A stretch of 64,000 nucleotides of DNA from Nocardioidaceae bacterium SCSIO 66511 (GCA_023100825.1 CP095846.1:4402001-4466000), one strand, 5' to 3'. Counted from the stretch's first letter, positions 24,749-33,903 are shown. The notes: generated by a model not told the origin, from the letters alone. Program-made: numbers and translations.

Positions 24749-26020
24749 GTGAGCCCACGTACGCGCAACCCCAAGGTGCTCGCGATCGTCCTTGCCGGTG
24801 GCGAGGGCAAACGTCTGCTGCCGCTCACTGCCGACCGCGCGAAACCCGCCGTGCCATTCGGCGGTACGTACCGGCTGATCGACTTCACGCTGTCGAACAT
24901 CGTTAACTCGGGGTACCTGCAGGTCATCGTCCTCACCCAGTACAAGTCGCACAGCCTGGACCGGCACATCAGTACGGCCTGGCGCCTGCCGACGATGCTG
25001 GACAACTATGTCGCACCCGTGCCGGCGCAGCAGCGGGTCGGGAAACATTGGTACCTCGGTAGCGCCGATGCGATCTATCAGAGTCTCAACCTGATCCGCG
25101 ATGCCCGCCCCGACCTGGTATTGGTTGCGGGCGCCGACCACGTGTACCGCATGGACTTCTCCCAGATGGTCGCTGCGCACTGTGCGTCCGGCGCATCCGC
25201 AACGGTCGGTGCGATCCGGCAGCCGATCGAGCATGCCGGGCAACTCGGCGTGATCGAGGTCGACCCCGCCGACCCGACCCGGATCGTGGCGTTCCGAGAG
25301 AAGCCGGAATCACCCGTACCACTTGTCGATACGCCACATCACGTACTCGCGTCGATGGGCAACTACGTCTTCGACACCGATGCCCTCGTCGAGGCGGTCA
25401 GTGCCGACGCGCATGCCCATGCCACGGCGCACGACATGGGCGGCGACATCGTGCCGACCTTCGTCGAACGCGGAGAGGCTGCGGTCTACGACTTCCGCGG
25501 CAACGATGTCGCCGGTTCGTACAACCGCGACCGCGACTATTGGCGCGACGTCGGCACGCTCGAGGCGTACCACGCAGCACATATGGATCTCGTCTCACCG
25601 CTGCCGGTTTTCAACCTCTACAACTATGAGTGGCCGACCTACACGCACTACGGGCCATACCCTCCGGCGAAATTGGTCCACGGCGCCAACGGCGAACCTG
25701 CTCGTACGGAGGACTCGATCGTGTCGGCGGGCGCCGTCATCACCGGCGGCACCGTACGAGAGTCGGTGCTGTCGCCGCGCTGCTTCGTCGATGCCGACGC
25801 GCTTGTGACCAACTCGGTGCTTCTCGACGACGTGTACGTGGGCAAGGGAGCCCAGGTCCACAACGCGATTCTCGACAAGTCGGTCAACGTACCCGCTGGG
25901 ATGCGGATCGGCTCGGACCCCGAGGCCGACCGCGCCAACGGGCTGTACGTCGGCGGGTCGGGCCTCATAGTGGCAGAGAAGGGGCTGCCGCTCGGTCAGC
26001 CCCTCGGCGGGAACAACTGA
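24749..26020 (+). CDS. glgC: glucose-1-phosphate adenylyltransferase
   Basis: 423 residues. It makes ADP-glucose from glucose-1-phosphate and ATP, the donor for GlgM encoded divergently. Motifs: VLAIVLAGGEGKRLLPLT (nucleotide loop), KPAVPFGGTYRLIDFTLSN, LTQYKSHSLDRH, WYLGSADAIYQ, ADHVYRMD, and FVERGEAAVYDF leading into a C-terminal left-handed beta-helix. GTG 24749 is chosen because a TAGTCT -10 box stands 7 nt before it (leaderless) and because family members begin a few residues before VLAIVLAGG. ATG 24728 is the alternative. The 3' end overlaps the convergent peptidase gene by 25 nt. Confidence 0.93.
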   Translation: MSPRTRNPKVLAIVLAGGEGKRLLPLTADRAKPAVPFGGTYRLIDFTLSNIVNSGYLQVIVLTQYKSHSLDRHISTAWRLPTMLDNYVAPVPAQQRVGKHWYLGSADAIYQSLNLIRDARPDLVLVAGADHVYRMDFSQMVAAHCASGASATVGAIRQPIEHAGQLGVIEVDPADPTRIVAFREKPESPVPLVDTPHHVLASMGNYVFDTDALVEAVSADAHAHATAHDMGGDIVPTFVERGEAAVYDFRGNDVAGSYNRDRDYWRDVGTLEAYHAAHMDLVSPLPVFNLYNYEWPTYTHYGPYPPAKLVHGANGEPARTEDSIVSAGAVITGGTVRESVLSPRCFVDADALVTNSVLLDDVYVGKGAQVHNAILDKSVNVPAGMRIGSDPEADRANGLYVGGSGLIVAEKGLPLGQPLGGNN

Positions 26021-27630
26021 CGGTCCGGCTTGCACACGGTGCCCGCCTCGGGCAGGTTCTGCCCGAGCAGGTAGTCGGCCATCTTGTCGGTCACGCACCG
26101 GCTTTGGCCGATCGCGCCGTGCCCCCAGGTGTCGAGCATCAACAGGCGTGACTTCGCGAGTACCCGGTTCGCTGCCCGCGCCCCGCTGATCGGCGTGGCG
26201 GGATCGTGCGAGTTACCGATGATCAACACCGGGGTCGAGGTCTTCACCCGCCACGGTCCGTGGAAAGCATCGGCCGACGAGCCCGGCCAACCGGCGCACA
26301 GCGACGAGCTCCAGGTCCAGAGTCGTCCGAACCAAGGCATCGTGTAGTCATCGCGCTTACTCGCCCTGATCCAGGCGTTCGGCCGCTTGGGGTTGGCCGT
26401 GTCGGAGCAGGCGACCCCGGAGAACGCATCGGAGAATCCACGCGCCTGCGGCCCAACCTGCGGCGCGGCGTACGGACCGGGCAGCTCCCTGCGAATGGCG
26501 CGCAGCCTCTTGGCCAGACGCTGGACGTCAGCGGACGCCTGCGCATGCAGGCGCGAGCCCGGTTTCGCCTTCGACGTGCGATAGAGACGCTGTGTGTAGC
26601 GCATCAGGGAGCGATAGCTCTGACGCGCGTACAACCCGCTGAGCACATCGCCGACGATGGACTCGTAACGCACGTGCTGCTTGCCGACGACGAGCTTGCC
26701 CTTGCGCGCCTTGCGGATGACCGCGCGCCACATGTGCTCGACGTCGCCCGAGGCTCCGCAGCGCTTCTTGCCGACCCGAGCGCATTCGTCGAGCGCCGAC
26801 ATCCAGGCCTCGTACGCGCCGTAGCCACTTCGCAACCGGGTCGAGAACGGCAGCTTGCGACCGGCGTCTCCACGGCCGGTCGACCAGGCGACCGGGTCGA
26901 GCACACCGTCGAGGATGACTGCGCGTACTCGGTCGGGGAACATCGCGGCGTACGTCGAGCCGAGGTAGGTGCCGTAGGAGACGCCGTAGTAGGTGAGCTT
27001 GTCGTCACCGAGCGCTTGCCGGACAAGATCCATGTCGCGGGCAGTGTCGGCCGTCGACATGTGGTCGAGGAGGGCGTTCTTGTGCTTCGCGCAGAAGGCT
27101 CGCAGATCGTTGTCGGCCTTAATCCACTTGCGTTCGGCCTTGCGCTTCAACGGGAACGGTAGCGGTGGCCAGCCCGGCGCGTGGTGCCATTTGCCCTTGC
27201 ACTCGGCGATCGCTGACCCGCCGACGCCTCGGGGGTCGACTCCCACGATGTCGAAGCGTTGTCGTACCGACTTGCCGAACAGGTTGATCGCGTCGAACAC
27301 GAACCCGCTCGAGCTTCCGCCCGGACCGCCGGGGTTGATGAACAGCGATCCGATGCGCTGTTTCGGCTTCGTCGCACGATGACGCTGTACGAATACCTTC
27401 GTCTTCGGGCCGTCGGGGTTGTCGTAGTCGAGCGGCACCCGCACGTTGGCGCAGTCGAACTTCTTGGCGAACTCGCACTTGTGCCAGTTGATATCGGGCA
27501 CCGGCGCGGCGACCTGATCGGGCGACGCCGTAGGTGCCGCGGAGCGCGCCGTGGTGGGCGCGGCGAGGAGTGAGCCGGCCAGCCCGATCGCCCCGAAAAC
27601 GGCAGCGGCGCGTACGACGAGATGCTTCAT
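25996..27630 (-). CDS. secreted alpha/beta hydrolase, TAP-like peptidase (SlpD/SlpE, tripeptidyl aminopeptidase type)
   Basis: A 544-residue exported protein. A signal peptide (KHLVVRAAAVFGAIGLAGSLLAAPTTA) is followed by the hydrolase core: FINPGGPGGSS (oxyanion region), VGVDPRGVG, and the nucleophile elbow GVSYGTYLG. Near the C-terminus are the catalytic aspartate in GNSHDPATP and histidine in DTWGHGA, plus paired cysteines typical of the TAP C-terminal domain. Family members release N-terminal tripeptides or act as esterases outside the cell. The middle lid region is lysine/arginine-rich. ATG 27630 starts the signal peptide cleanly; an upstream in-frame ATG at 27660 is less likely. It overlaps the glgC 3' end tail-to-tail by 25 nt. 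Confidence 0.88.
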   Translation of the reverse strand: MKHLVVRAAAVFGAIGLAGSLLAAPTTARSAAPTASPDQVAAPVPDINWHKCEFAKKFDCANVRVPLDYDNPDGPKTKVFVQRHRATKPKQRIGSLFINPGGPGGSSSGFVFDAINLFGKSVRQRFDIVGVDPRGVGGSAIAECKGKWHHAPGWPPLPFPLKRKAERKWIKADNDLRAFCAKHKNALLDHMSTADTARDMDLVRQALGDDKLTYYGVSYGTYLGSTYAAMFPDRVRAVILDGVLDPVAWSTGRGDAGRKLPFSTRLRSGYGAYEAWMSALDECARVGKKRCGASGDVEHMWRAVIRKARKGKLVVGKQHVRYESIVGDVLSGLYARQSYRSLMRYTQRLYRTSKAKPGSRLHAQASADVQRLAKRLRAIRRELPGPYAAPQVGPQARGFSDAFSGVACSDTANPKRPNAWIRASKRDDYTMPWFGRLWTWSSSLCAGWPGSSADAFHGPWRVKTSTPVLIIGNSHDPATPISGARAANRVLAKSRLLMLDTWGHGAIGQSRCVTDKMADYLLGQNLPEAGTVCKPDRQLFPPRG

Positions 27631-27681
27631 CAAGACCCCCGTTGTCGACAGTGTTCGCACCCTATCGGGGCCCGGGGTCGT

Positions 27682-27687
27682 TACGCT
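27682..27687 (+). promoter_or_regulatory. candidate -10 box for leaderless pirin transcript
   Basis: TACGCT lies 6 nt before GTG 27694, consistent with a leaderless mRNA. Confidence 0.4.
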
Positions 27688-27693
27688 GCTTCG

Positions 27694-28689
27694 GTGAGCA
27701 ATCTCGAGCGAAATCCAGCCGAGTCCGTTTGCGGCAGCGACTCACCCGACGGACCAACGGTCGATCTGCTATCGGGGCGGCTGGTGCCGCTGAGCGCTCG
27801 CCGCCCTCTACAGGGCACTGCCGACGGATCACAGCAGGCCCGCGACGAGACGATCGTCAACCGGATGCTCCCGCAGCGTCACCGCCGGATGATCGGCGCC
27901 TGGTGCTTCGTCGACCACTACGGCCCGGACGACATCTCCGCAACGAGCGGCATGCAGGTCGCGCCGCACCCGCATTCGGGTCTACAGACGGTGAGCTGGC
28001 TGTATGAAGGTGCCGTACACCATCAGGACAGCATCGGTAGCGACCAGCTGATCGATCCCGGCGGTCTCGGCCTGATGACGGCGGGCCGGGCGATCTCGCA
28101 TTCCGAGGCATCGCCCGATCAGCGCCCGGCGATGCTGCACGGCATGCAGCTGTGGGTCGCACTCCCGGACGCGAGTCGATCCGGTGAGCCCGGGTGGGAG
28201 TACCACGAGGAGCTACCGGGAGGCTCCTTCGGCGATGCACAGGTCCGCGTACTGCTCGGCGCGCTCGGTGACGTCGAGTCCCCGGCGACAACGCACACCC
28301 CGATCCTAGGAGCAGAGGTACGCCTCGACGGCGAGTCGGCGCTGCCGTTACGGAGCGACTTCGAGTACGGGATCGTGGTCGCGACGGGCTCGGTCGAGAT
28401 CGAGGGCACCACGGTCGAGCCGGGTTCGCTCGCGTACCTCGGACGCGGGCGTACGGAGCTGGCGGTGGCCGGAGAGGCGGTGTTCCTACTGCTGGGCGGA
28501 GAGCCGTTCGAGGAAGAGCTCGTCATGTGGTGGAACTTCATCGGACGCAGCCACGCCGAGATCGAGTCGATGCGCAAGGCCTGGTCGGAGGGCTCCGACT
28601 ACGGAGTTGTCGACTCCTTCGACGGCTACCGGATTCCCGCGCCGCCGATCCCCGACGTGTCGCTGCGTCCCCGCGGTCGAAGGGGCTAG
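27694..28689 (+). CDS. pirin family protein (bicupin)
   Basis: 331 residues. The N-terminal cupin holds the metal-binding set: APHPHSGLQTVSWLYEG with two histidines, then HQDSIGSDQLIDPGGLGLMTAGRAISHSE with a further histidine and the usual glutamate. The C-terminal cupin carries LRSDFEYGIVVATG. Pirins bind iron; some are quercetin dioxygenases and others modulate transcription or central metabolism. GTG 27694 is chosen because of a TACGCT box 6 nt upstream. The first of three consecutive plus-strand genes; the next starts 7 nt after its stop. The role with the amine oxidases is unknown. Confidence 0.88.
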   Translation: MSNLERNPAESVCGSDSPDGPTVDLLSGRLVPLSARRPLQGTADGSQQARDETIVNRMLPQRHRRMIGAWCFVDHYGPDDISATSGMQVAPHPHSGLQTVSWLYEGAVHHQDSIGSDQLIDPGGLGLMTAGRAISHSEASPDQRPAMLHGMQLWVALPDASRSGEPGWEYHEELPGGSFGDAQVRVLLGALGDVESPATTHTPILGAEVRLDGESALPLRSDFEYGIVVATGSVEIEGTTVEPGSLAYLGRGRTELAVAGEAVFLLLGGEPFEEELVMWWNFIGRSHAEIESMRKAWSEGSDYGVVDSFDGYRIPAPPIPDVSLRPRGRRG

Positions 28690-28695
28690 TGCCGG

Positions 28696-30108
28696 ATGAG
28701 CGCCCGTACGTACCGGAGCGAGCACACCGGCGGCATCACGAACGGCGCAGTGTCGTTCTGGTACGACCAGATCGGCGTACCCGAGCGCGGTGAGGAGCTC
28801 CCGGGCGACCGCACTGCCGACGTCTGCATCGTCGGCGCAGGTCTCACCGGGCTGTGGACCGCGTACTACCTCGCGAAGCAGCAGCCCGATCTGCGGATCG
28901 TCATGCTGGAGAAGGAGTTCGCCGGGTACGGAGCATCCGGGCGCAACGGCGGCTGGCTTTCGGCCGAGCTCGCCGGCAATCTCGACCGGTACGCCGAGAC
29001 GGGCGGGCGCGACGGAGTCCTGCGGCTCGTACGCGCAATGGAGTCCGCGGTCGACGAGGTCATCGGCGTCTGCGAGGCCGAGGGAATCCACGCCGACATC
29101 GTCAAGGACGGCGTGCTCCACGTCGCCCGCTCCGAACCCCAGCTCGCCCGCCTGGACGCCACGCTACGAGCCAACGCCGGCTGGGGCATCGACGAGTCGC
29201 ATGAGCGTCGACTCAGCCGCGGTGAGGTACGCGATCGGGTGCGGGTCGAGGGTGCGCTCGGCGCCGTGTACAGCCCCCACTGTGCCCGGGTGCAGCCTGC
29301 CAAGCTCGTACAAGGCATCGCATCCGCCGTTCGCGCTCTCGGGGTCACCATCTACGAGGGCACTGAGGTGACGGCCATCGAGCCCGGCCGCGCGATCACC
29401 CGCAACGGTGTCGTAAGCGCGGATCACGTCTTGCGTTGCCTCGAGGGATACACGGCGAGCATCGAAGGCCAACGGCGGGAGTGGCTGCCGATGAACTCCT
29501 CGATGATCGCGACCGAGCCGCTCCCGCCGGCGGTATGGGACGAGATCGGCTGGACCGGCGCGGAGCTCGTCGGTGACGCCGCAAACGCGTACAGCTATGC
29601 GCAGCGCACGGTTGACGGGCGCATCGCCATCGGCGGACGCGGGGTTCCTTATCGTTTCGGCTCGCGTACCGATGTCGACGGGGTGACGCAGGCACAGACC
29701 ATCGAGTCCCTGCTCGCGATCCTGCACAGCCAGTTTCCGGCGGCTCACGGCCTGCCGATCGCGCACGCATGGTGCGGAGTGCTCGGCGTGCCCCGCGACT
29801 GGTGCGCGAGCGTCGCCGTCGACCGCGATACAGGACTCGGCTGGGCGGGCGGATACGTCGGCAGCGGCCTCACCACGACGAACCTCGCCGGCCGCACTCT
29901 CGCGGACCTCGTTCTCGGCCAGGAATCCGAGCTCGTGTCGTTGCCCTGGACCGGTCGACAGGTACGGCAGTGGGAGCCAGAACCCCTGCGCTGGTTGGGA
30001 GTTCAGGCCATGTACGCGCTCTATCGCGAAGCCGACCGCCGCGAGGCGGCAGGGCTCCGGAAACCGAGCCGGATCGCCCGGTTCGCGAACCTGTTGACCG
30101 GTAGGTGA
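28696..30108 (+). CDS. FAD-dependent oxidoreductase (DAO superfamily, gamma-glutamylputrescine oxidase-like)
   Basis: A 470-residue flavoprotein. VCIVGAGLTGLWTAYYLAK (about residues 43–61) is the FAD dinucleotide fold, EKEFAGYGASGRNGGWLS the second FAD block, and GWAGGYVGSGLTTTNLAGRTLADLV the C-terminal FAD block. The order and length fit bacterial PuuB-like amine oxidases, which release ammonia or aldehyde plus hydrogen peroxide from primary or secondary amines. Substrate is uncertain. It follows pirin after 6 nt and precedes a second FAD oxidoreductase, so the three may act together. No matching puuA, puuC or puuD gene is in view. Confidence 0.88.
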   Translation: MSARTYRSEHTGGITNGAVSFWYDQIGVPERGEELPGDRTADVCIVGAGLTGLWTAYYLAKQQPDLRIVMLEKEFAGYGASGRNGGWLSAELAGNLDRYAETGGRDGVLRLVRAMESAVDEVIGVCEAEGIHADIVKDGVLHVARSEPQLARLDATLRANAGWGIDESHERRLSRGEVRDRVRVEGALGAVYSPHCARVQPAKLVQGIASAVRALGVTIYEGTEVTAIEPGRAITRNGVVSADHVLRCLEGYTASIEGQRREWLPMNSSMIATEPLPPAVWDEIGWTGAELVGDAANAYSYAQRTVDGRIAIGGRGVPYRFGSRTDVDGVTQAQTIESLLAILHSQFPAAHGLPIAHAWCGVLGVPRDWCASVAVDRDTGLGWAGGYVGSGLTTTNLAGRTLADLVLGQESELVSLPWTGRQVRQWEPEPLRWLGVQAMYALYREADRREAAGLRKPSRIARFANLLTGR

Positions 30109-30138
30109 ACCCCCGTCCCACGTTTGTTGCCTAAAAGT

Positions 30139-30144
30139 TATGGT
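30139..30144 (+). promoter_or_regulatory. candidate -10 box for a leaderless transcript
   Basis: TATGGT lies 6 nt before ATG 30151; suggests a separate promoter for the second FAD enzyme. Confidence 0.4.
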
Positions 30145-30150
30145 GGCGGA

Positions 30151-31416
30151 ATGATGAGCAAGATCGGCCGCAATGGCGCGGCCAACCGAGTAGCCGTCAT
30201 CGGCGGCGGAATGGTCGGACTCTCGACCGCATGGTTCCTCCAGGACCGCGGCGTCGAGGTCACGGTTTACGAGCGCGACCACGTCGCAGCGGGCTCCTCG
30301 TGGGGTAACGCGGGCTGGCTCACGCCGGCCCTGACCGTGCCCCTCCCCGAGCCCGCCGTATTGACGTACGGCGTCAAGGCGGTGCTCAGCCCGAGCTCGC
30401 CGGTCTACGTACCCGTGAGCGCCGACCCGGGCCTGATCCGATTCCTCTCGGGGTTCACTCGGGCGAGCACGGCTCGCCGTTGGCGACGCAGCCTGCGCGC
30501 GTACGCACCGATGAGCCGACGTGCATTTGACTCGTTCGACCTGCTCGCGAAGGGCGGCGTCGAGTCGCCGATGCGCGACACCGACTCTTTCCTCGCCTGC
30601 TTCACCGACTCCAAGGCTCGCGAGCACCTCGCCCATGAGCTCGACGAGGTACGCGAGTCCGGGCAGGACACCTCGTACGACCTGATCGACGGCGACGAGG
30701 CGCGACGGATCACGCCGGCACTGTCCGAGAACGTCGAAGCAGCGATCCGCATCCACGGTCAGCGCTTCATCAACCCGCCCGAGTACATGGCGGCGCTTGC
30801 CGCGTCGGTACGCCAGCGCGGCGGGACCATCCACGAGGGCGTCGGCGTCAGCGAGATCCGCGACGACGACGCGGGCGTCGTACTCGACCTCGGCGGCCAG
30901 ACTCAGCGCTTCGACGCGGTCGTCGCCGCCACCGGCACCTGGCTCGGCAAGCTGGCGCGCCCGTTCGGCGTACGCCGGGTCGTACAGGCCGGGCGTGGGT
31001 ACAGCTTCACGGTTCCGGCCGATGCCCTCCCCGAGCATCCCGTGTACCTCCCCGATCAGCGGGTGGCGTGCACGCCGCTCGGCGACCGACTGCGCGTCGC
31101 CGGGATGATGGAGTTCCGGCGGCCCGAGGTGCCGGTCGACCCGCGCCGGATCGAGGCAATAGTCGCCGCGGCGCGACCGATGTTCGGCCCCGGCGTCGAC
31201 TTCGACGACCGGCGCAACGAGTGGGTCGGTTCGCGGCCGTGCACCGCAGACGGGCTGCCGTTGATCGGCCCGACCCGCTCACCGCATGTGTTCGCCGCGG
31301 GCGGTCACGGGATGTGGGGCATGGTCCTCGGGCCGCTGACGGGTGAGCTGATCGCGGAGACGATCACGACCGGGCGTACACCTGCCGAGCTCACACCGTT
31401 CGACCCGCTGAGGTGA
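30151..31416 (+). CDS. FAD-dependent oxidoreductase, D-amino acid dehydrogenase (DadA)-like
   Basis: 421 residues. VAVIGGGMVGLSTAWFLQDRG is the FAD-binding motif near residue 14, followed by YERDHVAAGSSWGNAGWL, the DadA-type flavin block. GSRPCTADGLPLIGPTRSPHVFAAGGHGMWGM is the C-terminal flavin/substrate block. DadA enzymes oxidise D-amino acids to keto acids at the membrane with electrons passed to the respiratory chain; related members oxidise sarcosine or other amines. The 42-nt gap after the preceding gene holds a TATGGT box, so it may have its own leaderless transcript starting at ATG 30151. An ATG at 30154 is equally in frame. Confidence 0.88.
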   Translation: MMSKIGRNGAANRVAVIGGGMVGLSTAWFLQDRGVEVTVYERDHVAAGSSWGNAGWLTPALTVPLPEPAVLTYGVKAVLSPSSPVYVPVSADPGLIRFLSGFTRASTARRWRRSLRAYAPMSRRAFDSFDLLAKGGVESPMRDTDSFLACFTDSKAREHLAHELDEVRESGQDTSYDLIDGDEARRITPALSENVEAAIRIHGQRFINPPEYMAALAASVRQRGGTIHEGVGVSEIRDDDAGVVLDLGGQTQRFDAVVAATGTWLGKLARPFGVRRVVQAGRGYSFTVPADALPEHPVYLPDQRVACTPLGDRLRVAGMMEFRRPEVPVDPRRIEAIVAAARPMFGPGVDFDDRRNEWVGSRPCTADGLPLIGPTRSPHVFAAGGHGMWGMVLGPLTGELIAETITTGRTPAELTPFDPLR

Positions 31417-31456
31417 GATGCGGACATATGCCTTGAGGCGCGCCGGTTCCCGGACT

Positions 31457-31882
31457 CTAGAGGTCGGGACGGGGTAGCAGATCGAGCTCACGCATCCGGA
31501 TGGTTGCCGTGAGCCGATCGTGCACATCGAGTTTCGCGTACGCATGCTCCAGATGCTTGCGCACCGTGGCGCACGAGATCCCTAGTCGGCGCGCGATCTG
31601 GTGGGCGGTCATGCCGCCCGCCAGCAGCCTCAGTACGTCGAGCTCCCGGGTCGTCAACGTGACCCGCTGCGGCGGCGTGGCTGCCACCGGACGAAGGTGC
31701 GCAAGGATCAGCTCGAGTGCCGACGCGAGGTACTGCTGACACGCCCCGCACTCGCGGATCTCAGGAGCCTTCGCGAGGCGATCGACGAGTTCTTGCAAGC
31801 GCTCTGAGGGCCCGTCTACGGCGGCCGGTTCGGCCAGCTGCCGCCCGGCCCTTGTGCTCGAAGTCTGCGTTGTAGCAGTCAT
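31457..31882 (-). CDS. small LuxR-type helix-turn-helix regulator with CxxC motif
   Basis: 141 residues. The C-terminal half is a GerE/LuxR DNA-binding domain: LTTRELDVLRLLAGGMTAHQIARRLGISCATVRKHLEHAYAKLDVHDR. There is no receiver domain. The N-terminal half has ECGACQQYL, a CxxC pair that could bind metal or sense redox; that is inference. ATG 31882 has GGGGAGG 7 nt upstream and begins after a short intergenic space, so longer in-frame starts are rejected. Divergent from the ScyD/ScyE-like secreted protein 131 nt away, and convergent with the DadA-like gene; either could be its target. Confidence 0.82.
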   Translation of the reverse strand: MTATTQTSSTRAGRQLAEPAAVDGPSERLQELVDRLAKAPEIRECGACQQYLASALELILAHLRPVAATPPQRVTLTTRELDVLRLLAGGMTAHQIARRLGISCATVRKHLEHAYAKLDVHDRLTATIRMRELDLLPRPDL

Positions 31883-32013
31883 ATTCGCCCTCCCCGCTAC
31901 GCCGAAAAGCGTATAGCGATGCCGCCCGCCGCTGCGTACCTTTCGAGAAATGGCGCGCAACTCGGGCCGTTTCGTGACCGATAGCGCATCAACGCTCACC
32001 CCTTGGAGTCTCG

Positions 32014-33129
32014 ATGAACACCAAAGTCCTTTACACACGGGTGATTCCGTGTGCCCTGGGCGTGGTCGCGCTCGCCGTACCAACCGTCACGGCAACAGGC
32101 GCGGACCAGGCACCGCCCCACTCGCTGAAGGCCGCGAAGCACAAGGTCATCGCGGACAAGCTCGACAATCCGCGCCAGCTCTCGCTCACCCCGAACGGGA
32201 ACCTACTCGTCGCGCAGGCGGGCCACGGGTCGTACGACCCCGCCGACTGTGTCGGCGAGGGCGACGAAGCACAGTGCGTCGGCAGCAGCGGCAAAGTCAC
32301 GGTCGTCAAGAAGGGCAAGAAGTGGAGCCCGATGCGGCATCTGCTCTCTGCGGCCGGACCGGACGGAACCTTCGCGGTCGGCAGCGACGGCGCGAGTAAG
32401 CGACCCGGCGGGCCGTACTACGCGATCATGACGTACGCACCGCCGGACCTCATCCCGGAGGGCGTACCCGGTAAACAGGCCGGCAAGCTGATGGCACGCC
32501 GAGCCGGCGGCAAGATGCACATCGTCGCCGACATCGCCAAGTACGAGAAGAACCACGACCCCGACGGCGAGGGTTTCGACTCGAACCCGTACTCCGTGCT
32601 CGCGCTGCGCAAGCACGTCCTGGTGGCAGACGCCGCAGGCGACACGATCTACCGGGTCCGCAAAGGCAAGATCCGGGTGTTCCACAAGATGAAGGAGTAC
32701 GGCAAGAAGGTCGACGCCGTACCCACCTCACTCGCCGTGGACCGGCGTACCGGCAACATCCTGGTCGGTGAGCTGCACTCGGAGATCCCCGGCAAGGCCA
32801 AGGTGTGGTCGCTGTCGAAGAAGGGCAAGGTCGTACGCACCTGGAAGGGCTTCACGACCGTCACGGGTGTCGCCCGGACGAAGAACGGCACGCTCTACGT
32901 GAGCGAACTGTTCGGCGGTAAGTGTGGGTTCGACCAGATCCCGACCTGCTTCCCGGGCAGGGTCGTACGCGTTGCTCCGAACGGCAAGCGCCGTACGTAC
33001 GCAGTGCCGTTCCCGGCCGGCGTCGCAGTGAAGAACGGCAAGCCCTACGTCGCCGCCTTCTCCATCGCTCCGGCAACGGGCGCGATGGGCAACCCGGCAT
33101 GGAACGGCCAGATCTGGCGCCTCCGCTGA
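32014..33129 (+). CDS. secreted ScyD/ScyE-like beta-propeller protein
   Basis: 371 residues with an N-terminal signal (VLYTRVIPCALGVVALAVPTVTATGA). The mature part is an NHL/SMP-30-like propeller: NPRQLSLTPNGNLLVAQAGHG, DSNPYSVLALRKHVLVADAAGDTIYRV, VPTSLAVDRRTGNILVGELHSEIPG, VTGVARTKNGTLYVSELFGG, and a final GMP-like closing strand WNGQIWRLR. The ScyD/ScyE family name comes from cyanobacterial scytonemin genes, but most members have no known function. It is rich in lysine. A strong hairpin terminator follows the gene. Cell-wall or extracellular location is likely. Confidence 0.83.
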   Translation: MNTKVLYTRVIPCALGVVALAVPTVTATGADQAPPHSLKAAKHKVIADKLDNPRQLSLTPNGNLLVAQAGHGSYDPADCVGEGDEAQCVGSSGKVTVVKKGKKWSPMRHLLSAAGPDGTFAVGSDGASKRPGGPYYAIMTYAPPDLIPEGVPGKQAGKLMARRAGGKMHIVADIAKYEKNHDPDGEGFDSNPYSVLALRKHVLVADAAGDTIYRVRKGKIRVFHKMKEYGKKVDAVPTSLAVDRRTGNILVGELHSEIPGKAKVWSLSKKGKVVRTWKGFTTVTGVARTKNGTLYVSELFGGKCGFDQIPTCFPGRVVRVAPNGKRRTYAVPFPAGVAVKNGKPYVAAFSIAPATGAMGNPAWNGQIWRLR

Positions 33130-33136
33130 CGGCACC

Positions 33137-33173
33137 GAGGTGAGGACTCCGCCGGGGCAGGGGTCCTCACCTC
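33137..33173 (+). terminator. hairpin terminator after the propeller gene
   Basis: GAGGTGAGGAC (33137–33147) and GTCCTCACCTC (33163–33173) form an 11-bp stem with a GC-rich 15-nt loop, 8 nt after the stop. No U-tract. Confidence 0.6.
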
Positions 33174-33201
33174 ATGGTCGGAGCCGATGGAGAGGGTGGA
33201 T

Positions 33202-33903
33202 ATGACATCGCTTCGCAAGACCGCGGCAATCGCTGGTGCGTGCTACCTGATCACCTTCGCGAGCTCGATCCCGGCCCTCGCGCTGCACGGCCCCGTGCTG
33301 GACGACCCCGATTTCATCCTCGGAGTGGGATCGGTCGACCGGGTGCTCTGGGGAAGCGCACTCGACCTGGTCAACGGCGTAGCCGCAGTGGCGACCGCCG
33401 TCGCGCTGTTCCCGGTGGTCAAACGGCAGAACGAGGGCATCGCCCTCGGCTTCGTGACGTCACGACTTCTCGAGGCGGCCGTGGTCTTCGCGGGCGTGGC
33501 GGCCATGCTTGCCGCTGTCACGCTGCGCCAAGATCTCGACGGAGCAACGGGTACGGACGCTGCAGCCCTCGAGACGACCGGACGGTCGCTGATCGCGTAC
33601 CACGACTGGACGTTCCTGCTCGGTCCCGGATTGATTCCGGGAATCAACGCGCTGCTACTCGGCTACCTGATGTACAGGTCGAGATTGGTCCCGCGGGTGA
33701 TTCCGGTAATCGGGCTCATCGGCGCACCGTTGCTTCTCGCCTCGGCGATGGCGACGTTGTTCGGCGCGTACGACCAGGTGTCGTCAGCCGCAACAATCGC
33801 GGCGCTCCCGGTCGCCCTGTGGGAGTTCTCGCTGGGGTGTTGGATGCTGTTCAAGGGCTTCCTGCCGAGCTCGATCATCGCGACGGACGGGGCCCGCGCC
33901 TGA
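33202..33903 (+). CDS. DUF4386 domain membrane protein
   Basis: 233 residues with about six hydrophobic segments. The N-terminal TSLRKTAAIAGACYLITFASSIPAL and VLWGSALDLVNGVAAVATAVALFPVVKRQNEGIALGFVTSRLLEA match the DUF4386 pattern. The family has no known role. ATG 33202 is preceded by GAGAGG with proper spacing; ATG 33187 overlaps that site. Separated from its neighbour by a terminator hairpin, it is probably monocistronic. Its stop codon lies inside the following bidirectional hairpin. Confidence 0.8.
   Translation: MTSLRKTAAIAGACYLITFASSIPALALHGPVLDDPDFILGVGSVDRVLWGSALDLVNGVAAVATAVALFPVVKRQNEGIALGFVTSRLLEAAVVFAGVAAMLAAVTLRQDLDGATGTDAAALETTGRSLIAYHDWTFLLGPGLIPGINALLLGYLMYRSRLVPRVIPVIGLIGAPLLLASAMATLFGAYDQVSSAATIAALPVALWEFSLGCWMLFKGFLPSSIIATDGARA

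Noticed and set aside
29164-31038. 624-codon open frame antisense to two FAD enzymes
   Set aside because: Both plus-strand genes have complete flavin motifs; the antisense product has no recognisable domain.
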